In this document: positions 16,623 through 25,178 of the stretch, in pieces
Layout: each line of letters opens with the position of its first letter
Numbering within the stretch: position 1 is the stretch's first letter
Assembly (NCBI GenBank): GCA_025062195.1
Contig: JANXAS010000036.1
Coordinates: 1-33,195, forward strand
DNA: 33,195 bases
Direction: 5' to 3'
From: Armatimonadota bacterium
GTDB taxonomy: Bacteria > Armatimonadota > Fervidibacteria > Fervidibacterales > Thermosaccharophagaceae
The notes under the pieces: model-generated
What the model was told of the DNA's origin: nothing
What the model saw: the letters and a program-made list of their open reading frames with translations, nothing else
Database searches by the model: none
Program-made: the position numbers and the translations under genes

Positions 16623-18362
16623 TCACCCTTTCCTTGAGCGTCTGCTTGGGCGGCGCTGAATCAAAAACTCACGCACCGCCTTTACCGGCTTTGTGTTTAT
16701 GACATCGCTCGGTTCAAGCCACCCACGCCGTGCAGTGCCAACACCATACTTCATGAACTCAAGGTGGACTATGGCGTGTGCATCCGTGCCTATTGCGATT
16801 GGCGCACCATAGTCCTTACACATGCGAGCATGTTCGTCCTTGAGGTCAAGCCTCTCTGGGCTCGCATTTATCTCAAGCGCTATTCCTTCACTTGCGGCGC
16901 GCTTTACTATCGCCTCCATATCAACCTCGTATGGCTCCCTCTGCCCGATCAGCCTTCCAGTTGGATGCCCAATGATGTTCACATACGGATTCTCCATAGC
17001 CCTAAGGATGCGTTCCGTCATCTTCTGTGCGCTCATCTTCATTTGCGAGTGTATTGAGGCGATGACTACATCAAACTCACTCAGCAACTCATCATCAAGT
17101 GCGAGTGTCCCGTCATGGAGTATGTCAACCTCAACACCAGTCAATATTAGGATGTCATTCAGATGCTCGTTTAGCTTCCTTATCTGAGTTATCTGCCGTC
17201 TGAGGTCTTCAGGCTTGACGCCCCAACCAAGCGGTGGTGAATGATCAGTTATGGCAATGTATTCATAACCAATTTCAACAGCTGCCTTTGCCAACGCCTC
17301 AATTGTCTCCGAACCGTCGCTCCAGTTTGAATGAATGTGTAAGTCGCCGCGTATGTCATCCAACTCAATGAGCGATGGTATTGCCCTCCTCTCTGCAGCT
17401 TCAATCTCACCCCTGTTCTCTCGCATCTCGGGCGGTATCCAGAGCAAGCCGAGCGCCTCGTATACTCCCTCCTCAGTTTCGCCGGCTATTTTCTCATCCG
17501 TTGGCTCCCTGAATACACCATACTCATTTATCTTCAACCCGAGCTTTATCCCGCGCTCCCTCAACGATATGTTGTGGTCTTTTGAGCCTGTGAAATATTG
17601 TGCGGCTGCACCAAATGACTCCGGATGAACCGCACGCACATCAACTTGAAGACCATGTTCAAACAGGACACTTGACTTAGTCGTGCCCTTGGCAAGCACA
17701 TCCCTAACTCCATCCAAGCTTACAAACTTGTCCATCACCGGCTCAGAATCGTTTGTAGCCACAAGTATGTCCACATCGCCTATTGTTTCCTTCATTCTGC
17801 GCAGGCTGCCGGCTGGAAGTATTAATTTCGCCTGCGGGAGCAAAACGAGCTCGCCGATGATGTAATCGGCAATCTTCCAAGCGATATCAAGGCGCACGCG
17901 CTGAGCAGTCGTTTTGAGTAGCTGTATGCCACGAATTATGTTCTCCTCCTTCTTCGGACCCATACCGGGCAAGTGGCGCAATCTTCCCTCCCTCGCAGCC
18001 CTTTCCAGCTCCTCAATTGTCGTTATTCCGAGGCGTTCATAAACAAGCCATGCCGTTCTTGGTCCCATATCAGGTATGTCCAAAAATGCGCGCAGAGATG
18101 GCGGCACCTTGCCCCTCAACTCCTCAAGCTCCCTAACCTTACCTGTCCGGATAAATTCGGTTATCTTTGCAGCCAAGCTTTCACCAACTCCGTCTATCTC
18201 GCTTAGCTTGTTTTGCTCAACCATTTCTTCAATTGGGGTGGTTAATCGCCTTATTGCCTCCGCAGCTCTTCTGTATGCGCGCACCTTAAACGGGTTCTCG
18301 CCAAGTATCTCCTTGAGGTCACCGAGTTCCTCAAGCATCTCAGCAACCTTGTCATTGCGCAT
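16623..18362 (-). CDS. polX: DNA polymerase X family with PHP exonuclease domain
   Basis: Bacterial PolX fills short gaps and carries a 3'-5' exonuclease, and it is usually assigned to base-excision repair. The 579 residues contain helix-hairpin-helix motifs (DGVGESLAAKI near residue 55 and LPGMGPKKEENI near 145). The polymerase motif GSLRR...GDVDILV has its two catalytic Asp near residues 193-195. A PHP domain runs from about 335, with metal ligands in DLHIHSNWSDGS, ITDHSPP, a VIASIHS strand, GHPTGRL and GTDAH. All metal motifs look intact. The ATG at 18362 follows GGAGGGTG with 9 bases between; the longer frame starting at 18374 begins inside that site. argF follows 5 bases later. Confidence 0.96.
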   Translation of the reverse strand: MRNDKVAEMLEELGDLKEILGENPFKVRAYRRAAEAIRRLTTPIEEMVEQNKLSEIDGVGESLAAKITEFIRTGKVRELEELRGKVPPSLRAFLDIPDMGPRTAWLVYERLGITTIEELERAAREGRLRHLPGMGPKKEENIIRGIQLLKTTAQRVRLDIAWKIADYIIGELVLLPQAKLILPAGSLRRMKETIGDVDILVATNDSEPVMDKFVSLDGVRDVLAKGTTKSSVLFEHGLQVDVRAVHPESFGAAAQYFTGSKDHNISLRERGIKLGLKINEYGVFREPTDEKIAGETEEGVYEALGLLWIPPEMRENRGEIEAAERRAIPSLIELDDIRGDLHIHSNWSDGSETIEALAKAAVEIGYEYIAITDHSPPLGWGVKPEDLRRQITQIRKLNEHLNDILILTGVEVDILHDGTLALDDELLSEFDVVIASIHSQMKMSAQKMTERILRAMENPYVNIIGHPTGRLIGQREPYEVDMEAIVKRAASEGIALEINASPERLDLKDEHARMCKDYGAPIAIGTDAHAIVHLEFMKYGVGTARRGWLEPSDVINTKPVKAVREFLIQRRPSRRSRKG

Positions 18363-18448
18363 GGCTCTTTGCACCCTCCAAACTGTGATAGTCGTTCATT
18401 CCCAAGACATGCCAAACTTGATCTGGAAACGCCCTTTGCCACAACCTT

Positions 18449-18477
18449 ATTATCGCCTAACTTGCACCGCTGTGCAA
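18449..18477 (-). promoter_or_regulatory. promoter for polX-argF, overlapping a small palindrome
   Basis: On the minus strand TTGCAC (18477-18472) and GATAAT (18454-18449) are separated by 17 bases, close to the sigma-70 consensus. The -35 is one arm of the inverted repeat TTGCAC-AGCG-GTGCAA (18462-18477), a possible operator. Transcription would begin near 18442, about 80 bases before the polX ATG. Confidence 0.5.
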
Positions 18478-18554
18478 ATGAGGATGTCTTAACCACCTCA
18501 CTAACTATAGCTTTGCGTTGAGTTAGCTAAGCTGAGTGGCTAAGGGGAGCTGAC

Positions 18555-18585
18555 TTTACATTTTTCAAACCCGCTGCATTATAAT
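18555..18585 (+). promoter_or_regulatory. candidate promoter for groES-groEL
   Basis: A perfect TATAAT at 18580-18585 is preceded by TTTACA at 18555-18560, a rather long 19-base spacing. The leader to groES would be about 110 bases. GAGTGGCTAA at 18534-18543 resembles one half of a CIRCE operator with an extra base, but no matching other half is present, so HrcA control is not supported. Confidence 0.45.
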
Positions 18586-18702
18586 TAAATGGCTGCTACG
18601 CCTCTTAACCTCTTGGCGGTGAACGAATCCCTTAGCGTCCTTTATGAGAGGGCAAATTTGTGTTTGCATAGCATCAATGCGCTGATGGGAGGTGAATGAG
18701 CG

Positions 18703-18993
18703 ATGAAAATAAAGCCGCTTCGTGATAAGGTGCTCATCAAGGTTGAGGAGGAAGAGGAGAAGACCGCCGGCGGGATTTATCTCCCCGATACGGCAAAGGA
18801 GAGACCGCAGCGCGGCATCGTCGTTGCGGTGGGTGATGGCAAAGTGACCGATGAGGGCAAGGTCATCCCCATTAATGTGAAGGTTGGCGACAAGGTTATC
18901 TTCTCAAAGTATGCTGGCACCGAGATAAAGCTGGATGGGGAAAAGCATGTGATCCTCAGCGCCGATGACATCTATGCCATAATTGAGGATTAA
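18703..18993 (+). CDS. groES: co-chaperonin GroES
   Basis: GroES is the heptameric lid of the GroEL folding chamber. The 96 residues match the family throughout: [32 protein letters not shown], with the mobile loop at about 17-32, [15 protein letters not shown] near 65-79, and the closing [24 protein letters not shown] with a short spacer precedes the ATG. groEL begins 97 bases downstream on the same strand, a longer gap than usual, so the pair is still likely one transcript from the promoter near 18555. Confidence 0.98.
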   Translation: MKIKPLRDKVLIKVEEEEEKTAGGIYLPDTAKERPQRGIVVAVGDGKVTDEGKVIPINVKVGDKVIFSKYAGTEIKLDGEKHVILSADDIYAIIED

Positions 18994-19090
18994 GCCGATT
19001 CTCCCTCAGCTAACTCGTTTGGCAACCGCCAATGCCGCCACGCGCCCTTATGGGTGCCCACAACCTTGAGAAGTTGGAGGTGAAAGAACG

Positions 19091-20698
19091 ATGGCGGCAA
19101 AGCAGCTGCTGTTCAGCGAGCAGGCAAGGCAAGCATTATTTAGTGGCGCAAGAGCAGTTGCAGAGGCTGTAGCCGTGACACTCGGACCGAGAGGAAGGAA
19201 TGTCGTGCTTGATAAGAGGTGGGGAGCACCATCCGTGAGCAAAGATGGCGTTACAGTGGCAAAGGAAATAGAGCTTGAGGGCAAGTTTGAAAACATGGGC
19301 GCACAGCTCATGCGTGAGGTGGCGTCAAAGACAAACGATGTTGCCGGCGACGGGACAACGACAGCAGTGGTGCTCGCATACGCGATGCTAAAGGAAGGCA
19401 TGAAAGCTGTTGCCGCTGGTGTTAATCCGGTGTTCTTGAAGAAGGGCATGGAGAGGGCTTTGAGGGATGTGACTGAACATCTTAGAAAGCTCGCCGTTGA
19501 TGTTGAGACAAAGGAAGAGATAAAGCATGTGGCGACCATAGCTGGAAATGATCCTGAGATAGGGCATGTCATTGCTGAGGCGATGGATAAGGTTGGCAAG
19601 GACGGCGTTATTACAGTTGAGGAAGCAAAGGGCACGCAAACGACGGTTGAAGTCGTTGAAGGAATGCAATTTGACAAAGGCTACATATCGCCGTATTTCA
19701 TCACAGATGCTGAAAACATGCAATGTGTTCTTGAGGAGCCGCTCATCCTCGTTCACGAGAAAAAAATAACTTCGGCGCTTGACTTGGTGCCGTTCCTTGA
19801 GAAAGTGGCAAGGGTAGGTCGCCCAATTCTAATCATAGCCGAGAATGTTGAAGGCGATGCTCTGGCTACGCTTGTAGTTAATAAGCTTCGCGGTGTGATA
19901 CAGTGTTGTGCTGTCAAAGCGCCAGCTTTTGGGGAGCGCAGAAAGGCTATCATGGAGGATATCTCAATACTCACCGGAGGGCGCTTCTTCAGCGAGGACT
20001 TGGGTATCAAGCTTGAGAACATAAACCTGAGCGACTTGGGCACCGCAAAGAGAGTTGTGGTTGAGCGAGAGAAGACAACGATAATTGAGGGCGGCGGCTC
20101 AAAAGAGGCAATAGCAGCTCGTATTGAGCAAATACGAAGACTGATCCAAGAGACGGAGTCCGACTATGACCGTGAGAAGCTTGAGGAGAGGCTTGCAAAG
20201 CTTGCCGGTGGAGTTGCCGTTATCAAGGTTGGAGCTCCAACGGAGACGGAGCTAAAGGAGAAGAAGCATCGCTTTGAAGACGCTTTGAACGCCTCAAGAG
20301 CAGCAGTTGAAGAGGGCATACTTCCGGGTGGTGGCGTGGCACTCATCAGGGCAAAGGCCGAGCTTAAGGGTATGGATTTTGAGGCACCTGAAGACGAGAA
20401 AGTCGGCTACCGCATTGTCCTCAACTCGCTTGAGGCACCGCTTCGCCAGATTGCTGAGAATGCCGGCTACGACGGAACCATCGTAGTTGATGAGGTTATG
20501 AACAGGGATGGCAACATGGGCTTTGATGCTCAGAGGGGAGAATTCGTTGATATGATGCAGGCTGGCATAGTTGACCCACTCAAGGTTGTGCGCACAGCGC
20601 TTGAGAACGCTGTTAGTATAGCTACGCTCATTTTAAACACTGAAGCGCTCATTGCTGAGAAACCGGAGGAGGAGAAGGAGAAGGGTAAGAAGTCGTAA
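19091..20698 (+). CDS. groEL: chaperonin GroEL
   Basis: GroEL is the 60-kDa ATP-driven folding chamber. The 535 residues include the nucleotide-binding segments [13 protein letters not shown] and [24 protein letters not shown] near residue 88, [15 protein letters not shown] in the apical to intermediate region, and [13 protein letters not shown] near 470. It ends in a charged tail ([12 protein letters not shown]) with no Gly-Gly-Met repeats, whereas most bacterial GroELs end in a flexible GGM tail. GGAGGTGAAAG precedes the ATG. A perfect hairpin follows the stop at 20708-20734, then rpoZ. Confidence 0.98.
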   Translation: MAAKQLLFSEQARQALFSGARAVAEAVAVTLGPRGRNVVLDKRWGAPSVSKDGVTVAKEIELEGKFENMGAQLMREVASKTNDVAGDGTTTAVVLAYAMLKEGMKAVAAGVNPVFLKKGMERALRDVTEHLRKLAVDVETKEEIKHVATIAGNDPEIGHVIAEAMDKVGKDGVITVEEAKGTQTTVEVVEGMQFDKGYISPYFITDAENMQCVLEEPLILVHEKKITSALDLVPFLEKVARVGRPILIIAENVEGDALATLVVNKLRGVIQCCAVKAPAFGERRKAIMEDISILTGGRFFSEDLGIKLENINLSDLGTAKRVVVEREKTTIIEGGGSKEAIAARIEQIRRLIQETESDYDREKLEERLAKLAGGVAVIKVGAPTETELKEKKHRFEDALNASRAAVEEGILPGGGVALIRAKAELKGMDFEAPEDEKVGYRIVLNSLEAPLRQIAENAGYDGTIVVDEVMNRDGNMGFDAQRGEFVDMMQAGIVDPLKVVRTALENAVSIATLILNTEALIAEKPEEEKEKGKKS

Positions 20699-20707
20699 TT
20701 GCTCTAA

Positions 20708-20734
20708 TGGGCACGGCTGATGAAGCCGTGCCCA
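20708..20734. repeat. perfect 11-bp hairpin between groEL and rpoZ
   Basis: TGGGCACGGCT (20708-20718) and its reverse complement (20724-20734) flank the loop GATGA. The stem is long and G+C-rich, but no U-run follows, so it is not a canonical intrinsic terminator. It may protect the groESL mRNA 3' end, act as a weak terminator, or be a member of the common GGCACGGC-type dispersed palindromes. Confidence 0.6.
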
Positions 20735-20754
20735 ACTGATATAAAGCTGAGACA

Positions 20755-20762
20755 GGGAGGTG
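20755..20762 (+). promoter_or_regulatory. ribosome binding site fixing the rpoZ start
   Basis: GGGAGGTG lies 9 bases before the ATG at 20772. The upstream in-frame GTG at 20760 falls within this site and so is not the start. Confidence 0.7.
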
Positions 20763-20771
20763 AATTTTTTG

Positions 20772-21017
20772 ATGTCACTTGACGACGTGTTTCGTGCCAC
20801 CTCAAAGGGCATAAGAAACAAGTATCTTTACACCCTTGCCGTTGCTCAAAGGGCGCGCAGCTTGATTCAAGAGGCTGCCTTTCTAAATCAACCCCTTGAG
20901 GGAAACCCAGTCATAATGGCGCTTAAGGAATTGCGCGAGGGCAAGATAACCATTGAAGTGCTTGATGAGGATATTAAAAGAGCACTTGAAGGTCGCCCCG
21001 AAAGGATGTTGCCATAA
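20772..21017 (+). CDS. rpoZ: RNA polymerase omega subunit
   Basis: Omega helps assemble beta-prime into RNA polymerase. The 81-residue product has the normal omega layout: SLDDVFRATSKGIRNKYLYT at the start, AVAQRARSL as the conserved basic helix (usually AAKRAR), then NPVIMALKELREGKITIE, matching the family P-V-x-x-A-L-x-E-x-x-x-G-K-I pattern. The sequence is divergent but of expected size. It is read in the same direction as groESL, 73 bases after groEL, and converges with mgtC. In many bacteria rpoZ sits near gmk, which is not seen here. Confidence 0.88.
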   Translation: MSLDDVFRATSKGIRNKYLYTLAVAQRARSLIQEAAFLNQPLEGNPVIMALKELREGKITIEVLDEDIKRALEGRPERMLP

Positions 21018-21079
21018 AACAATGAGAGGAAAAGGGTTCGTAGTAAGGCGCGAAGCGGTCCTCATGAGATTGTTATCCT

Positions 21080-21760
21080 CTACTCCCACTCAATGACCCT
21101 GATGAAACTGAGACGCTGAAGCACTCTCGCAACTTCGTATGGCGTCACTTGAGCCGGCAAGTTAGCTGCTATTCTAGCAACTCTTTCGGTGCCATCAGTT
21201 GATGCTGTGAATTCAATCCTTGTTATATGGGCTTTTAGGGCGGTCAGCGATTGCAATATCTCATCAATGGCAAATGGATGCGGCTCGTATGTGCAGCGCA
21301 TAACTACAGGATATCTTTCACCCTTCCCGAACCATTTTCTCTCGGCAAGCCTCAACAGCGTTAATGAGGCAAAGGTGAGCAGAGTTGAGATCACTGCCGG
21401 GAAATACCAACCCATACCAACACACAGCCCAATCGCTGCGGTAGCCCATATGCTTGCAGCCGTAGTCAAGCCACGAATAACATCGCCACGAAGCCATATT
21501 GTGCCAGCTCCGAGGAAGCCGATCCCTGTAACGACATTTGCAGCTATTCGTGCCGGGTCTGCCCCCGGATTGCCAGACTGGACTGCAATTGCAATTGAGA
21601 CCATCATAAATAGGCACGAACCAAGCCCAACGAGAACATGTGTCCTCAAACCTGCCGGTCTTTCCCTCGCTTCCCTTTCAGCACCTATCAAAGCGCATAG
21701 AGCGATAGTCAACGCGAGGCGAAGAACGGTCTCGCCAACAGTTGGTTCTGTAAGGTGCAC
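21080..21760 (-). CDS. MgtC/SapB family membrane protein
   Basis: The 226-residue protein has the MgtC/SapB layout: an N-terminal membrane domain of four or five helices and a C-terminal soluble ACT-like domain of about 80 residues. Family motifs are IGAEREARERPAGLRTH near residue 27, GIGFLGAGTIW near 80 and RGLTTAASIWATAAIGL near 97. MgtC proteins are linked to survival in low magnesium and to ATPase regulation, while many other members have unknown roles. The GTG at 21760 is chosen because GGGAGGTG lies 9 bases upstream; the TTG at 21781 precedes that site. It is 66 bases after proS on the same strand and may be the last gene of the long cluster. Confidence 0.92.
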   Translation of the reverse strand: MHLTEPTVGETVLRLALTIALCALIGAEREARERPAGLRTHVLVGLGSCLFMMVSIAIAVQSGNPGADPARIAANVVTGIGFLGAGTIWLRGDVIRGLTTAASIWATAAIGLCVGMGWYFPAVISTLLTFASLTLLRLAERKWFGKGERYPVVMRCTYEPHPFAIDEILQSLTALKAHITRIEFTASTDGTERVARIAANLPAQVTPYEVARVLQRLSFIRVIEWE

Positions 21761-21769
21761 AAACAAAGG

Positions 21770-21777
21770 CACCTCCC
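21770..21777 (-). promoter_or_regulatory. ribosome binding site that selects a GTG start for the MgtC-like protein
   Basis: GGGAGGTG on the minus strand, with a 9-base spacer, points to the GTG at 21760 and away from the longer TTG-initiated frame at 21781. Confidence 0.7.
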
Positions 21778-21826
21778 TCAATTAGCCTGCCATATATCCT
21801 TTTGGCGGCTCGCTGACAGGGGGCTT

Positions 21827-23575
21827 TCAATCCCTCGGCATCAGTTCCTCATACAGCGTTGAGCGCAGCTGCAAGATGTGCCCCAATGCTTCCTTCGCAC
21901 TGACAAGCGATGGCTTTTTGTCCCTCCGAAGCCTGACCTCTATGCAACCCCTCTCTTTGTAAGTCCTCCCGATGATGATCTGAATTGGTGCTCCGATTAG
22001 GTCTGCATCCTTAAACTTCACACCCGGTCGTTCATCCCTATCGTCAATAACTGCCTCAACGCCAGCTTGGATCAGTTCGCTGTAGAGGCATTCTGCAGCC
22101 CCGGCTATATCGTCGTCATTCATATCAATCGGGATCATCCACAACTCATATGGCGCCACGGTTATCGGGAAGATGATCCCATCCTCATCGTGGCTCACTT
22201 CAACTACTGCCGCAAGTATTCGGCTAACGCCTATCCCATAACAACCCATGATGAACGGTCTCTCAACTCCATCCTCATCAACAAACTTCGCATTCATGGA
22301 ATCGCTATATTTTGTCCCCAGCTTAAAGACATGCCCGACTTCAATGCAATTTCTGAGATGCAATAGACCGCTGTCGCACCTTGGGCAGCCATCGCCATCC
22401 TTGGCAAATCGCAAGTCGGCAAACCGTGTTACTTCAAAGTCCCTGCCCCAATTGACATTGATGAAGTGATGGTCATCCTCATTTGCGCCAGTGACAAAGT
22501 TGCGCATCTCGGCTATGTCATAATCCGCTATCATTTCAACACCGCTCAACCCAATCGGACCTGAGTAACCCACATCCGCTTTGGTGAGTCCTCTTATCTC
22601 GTCCGGATCAGCCATGCGCACATTCGGCACACCGAGCAAGCGGCGCAGCTTTGACTCGTTCAATTCCGCATCGCCGCGAATGAGCACCGCCAAAGGCTTT
22701 CCATCAGCTATGTATATGAGCGTCTTAACAAGCTTCTCCGCACTCACCCCAAGATAATCCGTCACCTGCGCAACCGTTTTTCGGTTTGGCGTGAAAACCT
22801 TCTCCAAAGGGAGCATGGTATCTTGATGATACATGTTAATCGGTTCTTCAAACGGCTTTCGTCTCTCAGCGCGCTCCTGATTGGCAGCATACCCACAACT
22901 GCTACATATGAGCATCTTATCTTCGCCGCTGTCAGAGAGCACCATGAACTCAAGGTTCTCAGTCCCGCCAATAACACCGGCTTCAGCTTCAACTGGTATG
23001 GCTCTCAAACCGCACCTGTAAAAGATCCGTTTGTATGCCCTCACCATAGCTTGGTAGCTTTTTTCAAGTCCATCTTCGTCCTTATCAAACGAGTAGGCAT
23101 CCTTCATCGTGAACTCACGCGCACGCATCAAACCGCCTCTTGGGCGAGGTTCGTCTCGGAATTTGACTTGAATCTGATAGAGGATGATGGGTAGCTGCCT
23201 GTAAGAATGAACATCTCGTCTGACCAAGTCAGTTACAACTTCTTCGTGTGTTGGTCCAAGACAAAACGGGCGCTCTTGCCTATCTCGCAATTTGAACAAT
23301 ATTTCATCGCACTCATCCCACCTTTTGGTTTCCTCCCAAAGGTTTGCCGGATGAAGTGCCGGCATAAAAATTTCCTGAGCACAGATGGCATTCATTTCCT
23401 CACGGACTATGCGGGCAATCTTTTCAAGCGAACGATAGCCCAATGGCAAGTATGCATATATCCCCATAGCGACACGCCTTATGAAACCGGCTTTCGTCAA
23501 AAGCTTGTGGCTTATAAGCTCGGCTTCGGATGGAGGCTCACGCAATGTTGGGAAATATAGCTGCGATGCTCTCAC
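21827..23575 (-). CDS. proS: prolyl-tRNA synthetase (bacterial type with editing domain)
   Basis: ProRS charges tRNA-Pro. The 582 residues show the bacterial architecture: a class II catalytic core with motif 2 (FRDEPRPRGGLMRAREFTMKD), an inserted YbaK-like domain at about 235-380 that edits Ala-tRNA-Pro, motif 3 (GCYGIGVSRILAAVVE), and a C-terminal anticodon-binding domain (DDRDERPGVKFKDADLIGAP). The editing lysine is plausibly the one in KLVKTLIY. A GTG at 23575 gives the canonical N-terminus (M-R-A-S-Q-L) and is preferred over the TTG at 23584. It lies 52 bases after rseP, the usual neighbour in this cluster. Confidence 0.97.
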   Translation of the reverse strand: MRASQLYFPTLREPPSEAELISHKLLTKAGFIRRVAMGIYAYLPLGYRSLEKIARIVREEMNAICAQEIFMPALHPANLWEETKRWDECDEILFKLRDRQERPFCLGPTHEEVVTDLVRRDVHSYRQLPIILYQIQVKFRDEPRPRGGLMRAREFTMKDAYSFDKDEDGLEKSYQAMVRAYKRIFYRCGLRAIPVEAEAGVIGGTENLEFMVLSDSGEDKMLICSSCGYAANQERAERRKPFEEPINMYHQDTMLPLEKVFTPNRKTVAQVTDYLGVSAEKLVKTLIYIADGKPLAVLIRGDAELNESKLRRLLGVPNVRMADPDEIRGLTKADVGYSGPIGLSGVEMIADYDIAEMRNFVTGANEDDHHFINVNWGRDFEVTRFADLRFAKDGDGCPRCDSGLLHLRNCIEVGHVFKLGTKYSDSMNAKFVDEDGVERPFIMGCYGIGVSRILAAVVEVSHDEDGIIFPITVAPYELWMIPIDMNDDDIAGAAECLYSELIQAGVEAVIDDRDERPGVKFKDADLIGAPIQIIIGRTYKERGCIEVRLRRDKKPSLVSAKEALGHILQLRSTLYEELMPRD

Positions 23576-23627
23576 GGCGATCAACCCCCGGCGAGTTGCA
23601 GCGGTTAATTTTCCCCTTCGTCAAGCA

Positions 23628-24944
23628 TTACCATGCTCCAGTGATCCGTCTGAGTATGTATCCAATGTCCCTTGCGCTTATGAGCAGTGTTAACCCGAGC
23701 AGAAAAGCGATACCTATGAGTGTCATGTTTAACTCCCATTTTGGGTTTATGCGCTGCCCTGATAAAGCCTCGGCAAACAAAAGTGCTAACCTTCCGCCGT
23801 CAAGTGGCAGTATCGGAATGATCAGATTGAGCAACCCAACTATGTAACTCAGCATTCCGATTAAGCGCAATTGCAGAAAGAAACTCATCCACGCCTGTTC
23901 TTTTAACTCCCAGAATATGCGTATCGGACCGCCGACAGCGTGATGAAGCTCTGCCAGCCTTGCAAATAGCATTGCGATCCCGTAAGTGATGCGAATGCAC
24001 TCGCCCGCCGCGATTACTGCCCCATCTAATATGCGTTTCATTAGCGGCACTGGTTTATCAGAGGGAACTTGAAGGAATTCAACCCCGATTATGCCGCGCT
24101 TTCTCTTTACAACCTTTGTCTCGGATATTGCTTGTGCTCCTTCTCTTCCCCCCTTGCGCTCAACCTCCTTTATCTCAACTTCCTCAACTGCTGTGGGAAC
24201 AACGCTCAAGGTGATCGGTTTGCCTTCCCGCAACACCGTAAAAGTGATTCGCTTTGCCGGGCTTTCAGATATTGCTCCAATGAGTATGTCAACATCATTC
24301 CTACCAATGCCGTTTATGGAAAGAAGCACATCGCTGTGGCGCAGCGCTTTCGCCATGCATTCAATCTCCTTCCCCCCTCGCAGCACCCTGAATCTGACAT
24401 TGCTGCTGCGCTTGCCCCCGATGCCCTTTGCGAGCCTGAGCCATTCATCTGTCAGCTTAATACTCAATCCGTTTACACCGACGATTCTGTCGCCGGGTTT
24501 GATCCCCGCTTTTGCAGCTGGCATATTTGTAGCCACTCTTGCAACAACATTGGTGCTCCTTAAACCGCTCATTGCCATGCCATAAATGAACAGCAGTGCA
24601 AATGCTGTGATGAGGTTAGCAAGCGAACCGGAAAGGAGCACAACCATCCTGTGCTTGACCGGGCGATTGTGGAAAGCCTCGGGTGAAGCTAACACGCTTG
24701 GCTCGTCAAGCTCCATACCGAATATGCGCACATATCCGCCGAACGGGATGGCGCGAATGGAATATCTTATTCCACCGATAAGCCTCGTCCAAATTACCGG
24801 ACCAAGGAAGATAGAAAATTCAATCACCCTCATCCTGACCTTCAACGCTGCAAAGAAGTGCGCAGCTTCGTGAACGAGCACAACAAACCCAAGGACAAGT
24901 ATCGGTATAAGGAAAGACTTCAGCAGCGGTAACAAGCTATCCAT
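23628..24944 (-). CDS. rseP: site-2 protease RseP (RIP zinc metalloprotease)
   Basis: RseP cleaves transmembrane substrates such as anti-sigma factors and signal-peptide remnants within the membrane. The 438 residues contain the zinc site VHEAAHFF near residue 25, two tandem PDZ domains (about 135-290; GIKPGDRIVGVNG is the first carboxylate-binding loop), and the third zinc ligand in NLIIPILPLDGGR near residue 385 ahead of the last helices. Length and order match the family. GAGGTGA lies before the ATG. The gene is in its conserved place upstream of proS, but the dxr gene often found just before it is missing; a 234-base noncoding gap with paired hairpins is there instead. Confidence 0.96.
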   Translation of the reverse strand: MDSLLPLLKSFLIPILVLGFVVLVHEAAHFFAALKVRMRVIEFSIFLGPVIWTRLIGGIRYSIRAIPFGGYVRIFGMELDEPSVLASPEAFHNRPVKHRMVVLLSGSLANLITAFALLFIYGMAMSGLRSTNVVARVATNMPAAKAGIKPGDRIVGVNGLSIKLTDEWLRLAKGIGGKRSSNVRFRVLRGGKEIECMAKALRHSDVLLSINGIGRNDVDILIGAISESPAKRITFTVLREGKPITLSVVPTAVEEVEIKEVERKGGREGAQAISETKVVKRKRGIIGVEFLQVPSDKPVPLMKRILDGAVIAAGECIRITYGIAMLFARLAELHHAVGGPIRIFWELKEQAWMSFFLQLRLIGMLSYIVGLLNLIIPILPLDGGRLALLFAEALSGQRINPKWELNMTLIGIAFLLGLTLLISARDIGYILRRITGAW

Positions 24945-25028
24945 CAGTGGATATCACCTCGCAGTGGGACTACAAATGCCATTTTACAAGATGACATGGT
25001 GATGGGAGCGCACAGAACATGCTTACAA

Positions 25029-25123
25029 AGGCGGACTATCGTCCATCACCACTTTGTGCCAATTAAAATGTTTGCGCGTTGTTCGAAGCGTCTCTAACTT
25101 GCTTTTCAGGCAGACCATCGTCC
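25029..25123 (-). repeat. two near-identical hairpin units upstream of rseP
   Basis: On the minus strand a 16-base unit, GGACGAT(G/A)GTC(T/C)GCCT, occurs at 25123-25108 and again at 25044-25029 with 14 of 16 identical bases. Each folds with GGAC or GGCGGAC pairing to GTC(C/T)(GCC) around a GATR tetraloop. They sit in the 234-base spacer between the cdsA-position gene and rseP. No gene is visible in this spacer. Confidence 0.45.
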
Positions 25124-25178
25124 GCCCACTCAAAACAATGCTAACTGCGCAACCCCTGTTCGCTAAGGAATGATTGCT

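Noticed and set aside
18501-18543. CIRCE operator upstream of groES
   Set aside because: GAGTGGCTAA resembles one half-site, but it has an extra base and there is no TTAGCACTC partner 9 bases away.
20708-20734. intrinsic terminator after groEL
   Set aside because: The stem is excellent, but no T-run follows on either strand, so it is listed as a hairpin repeat only.
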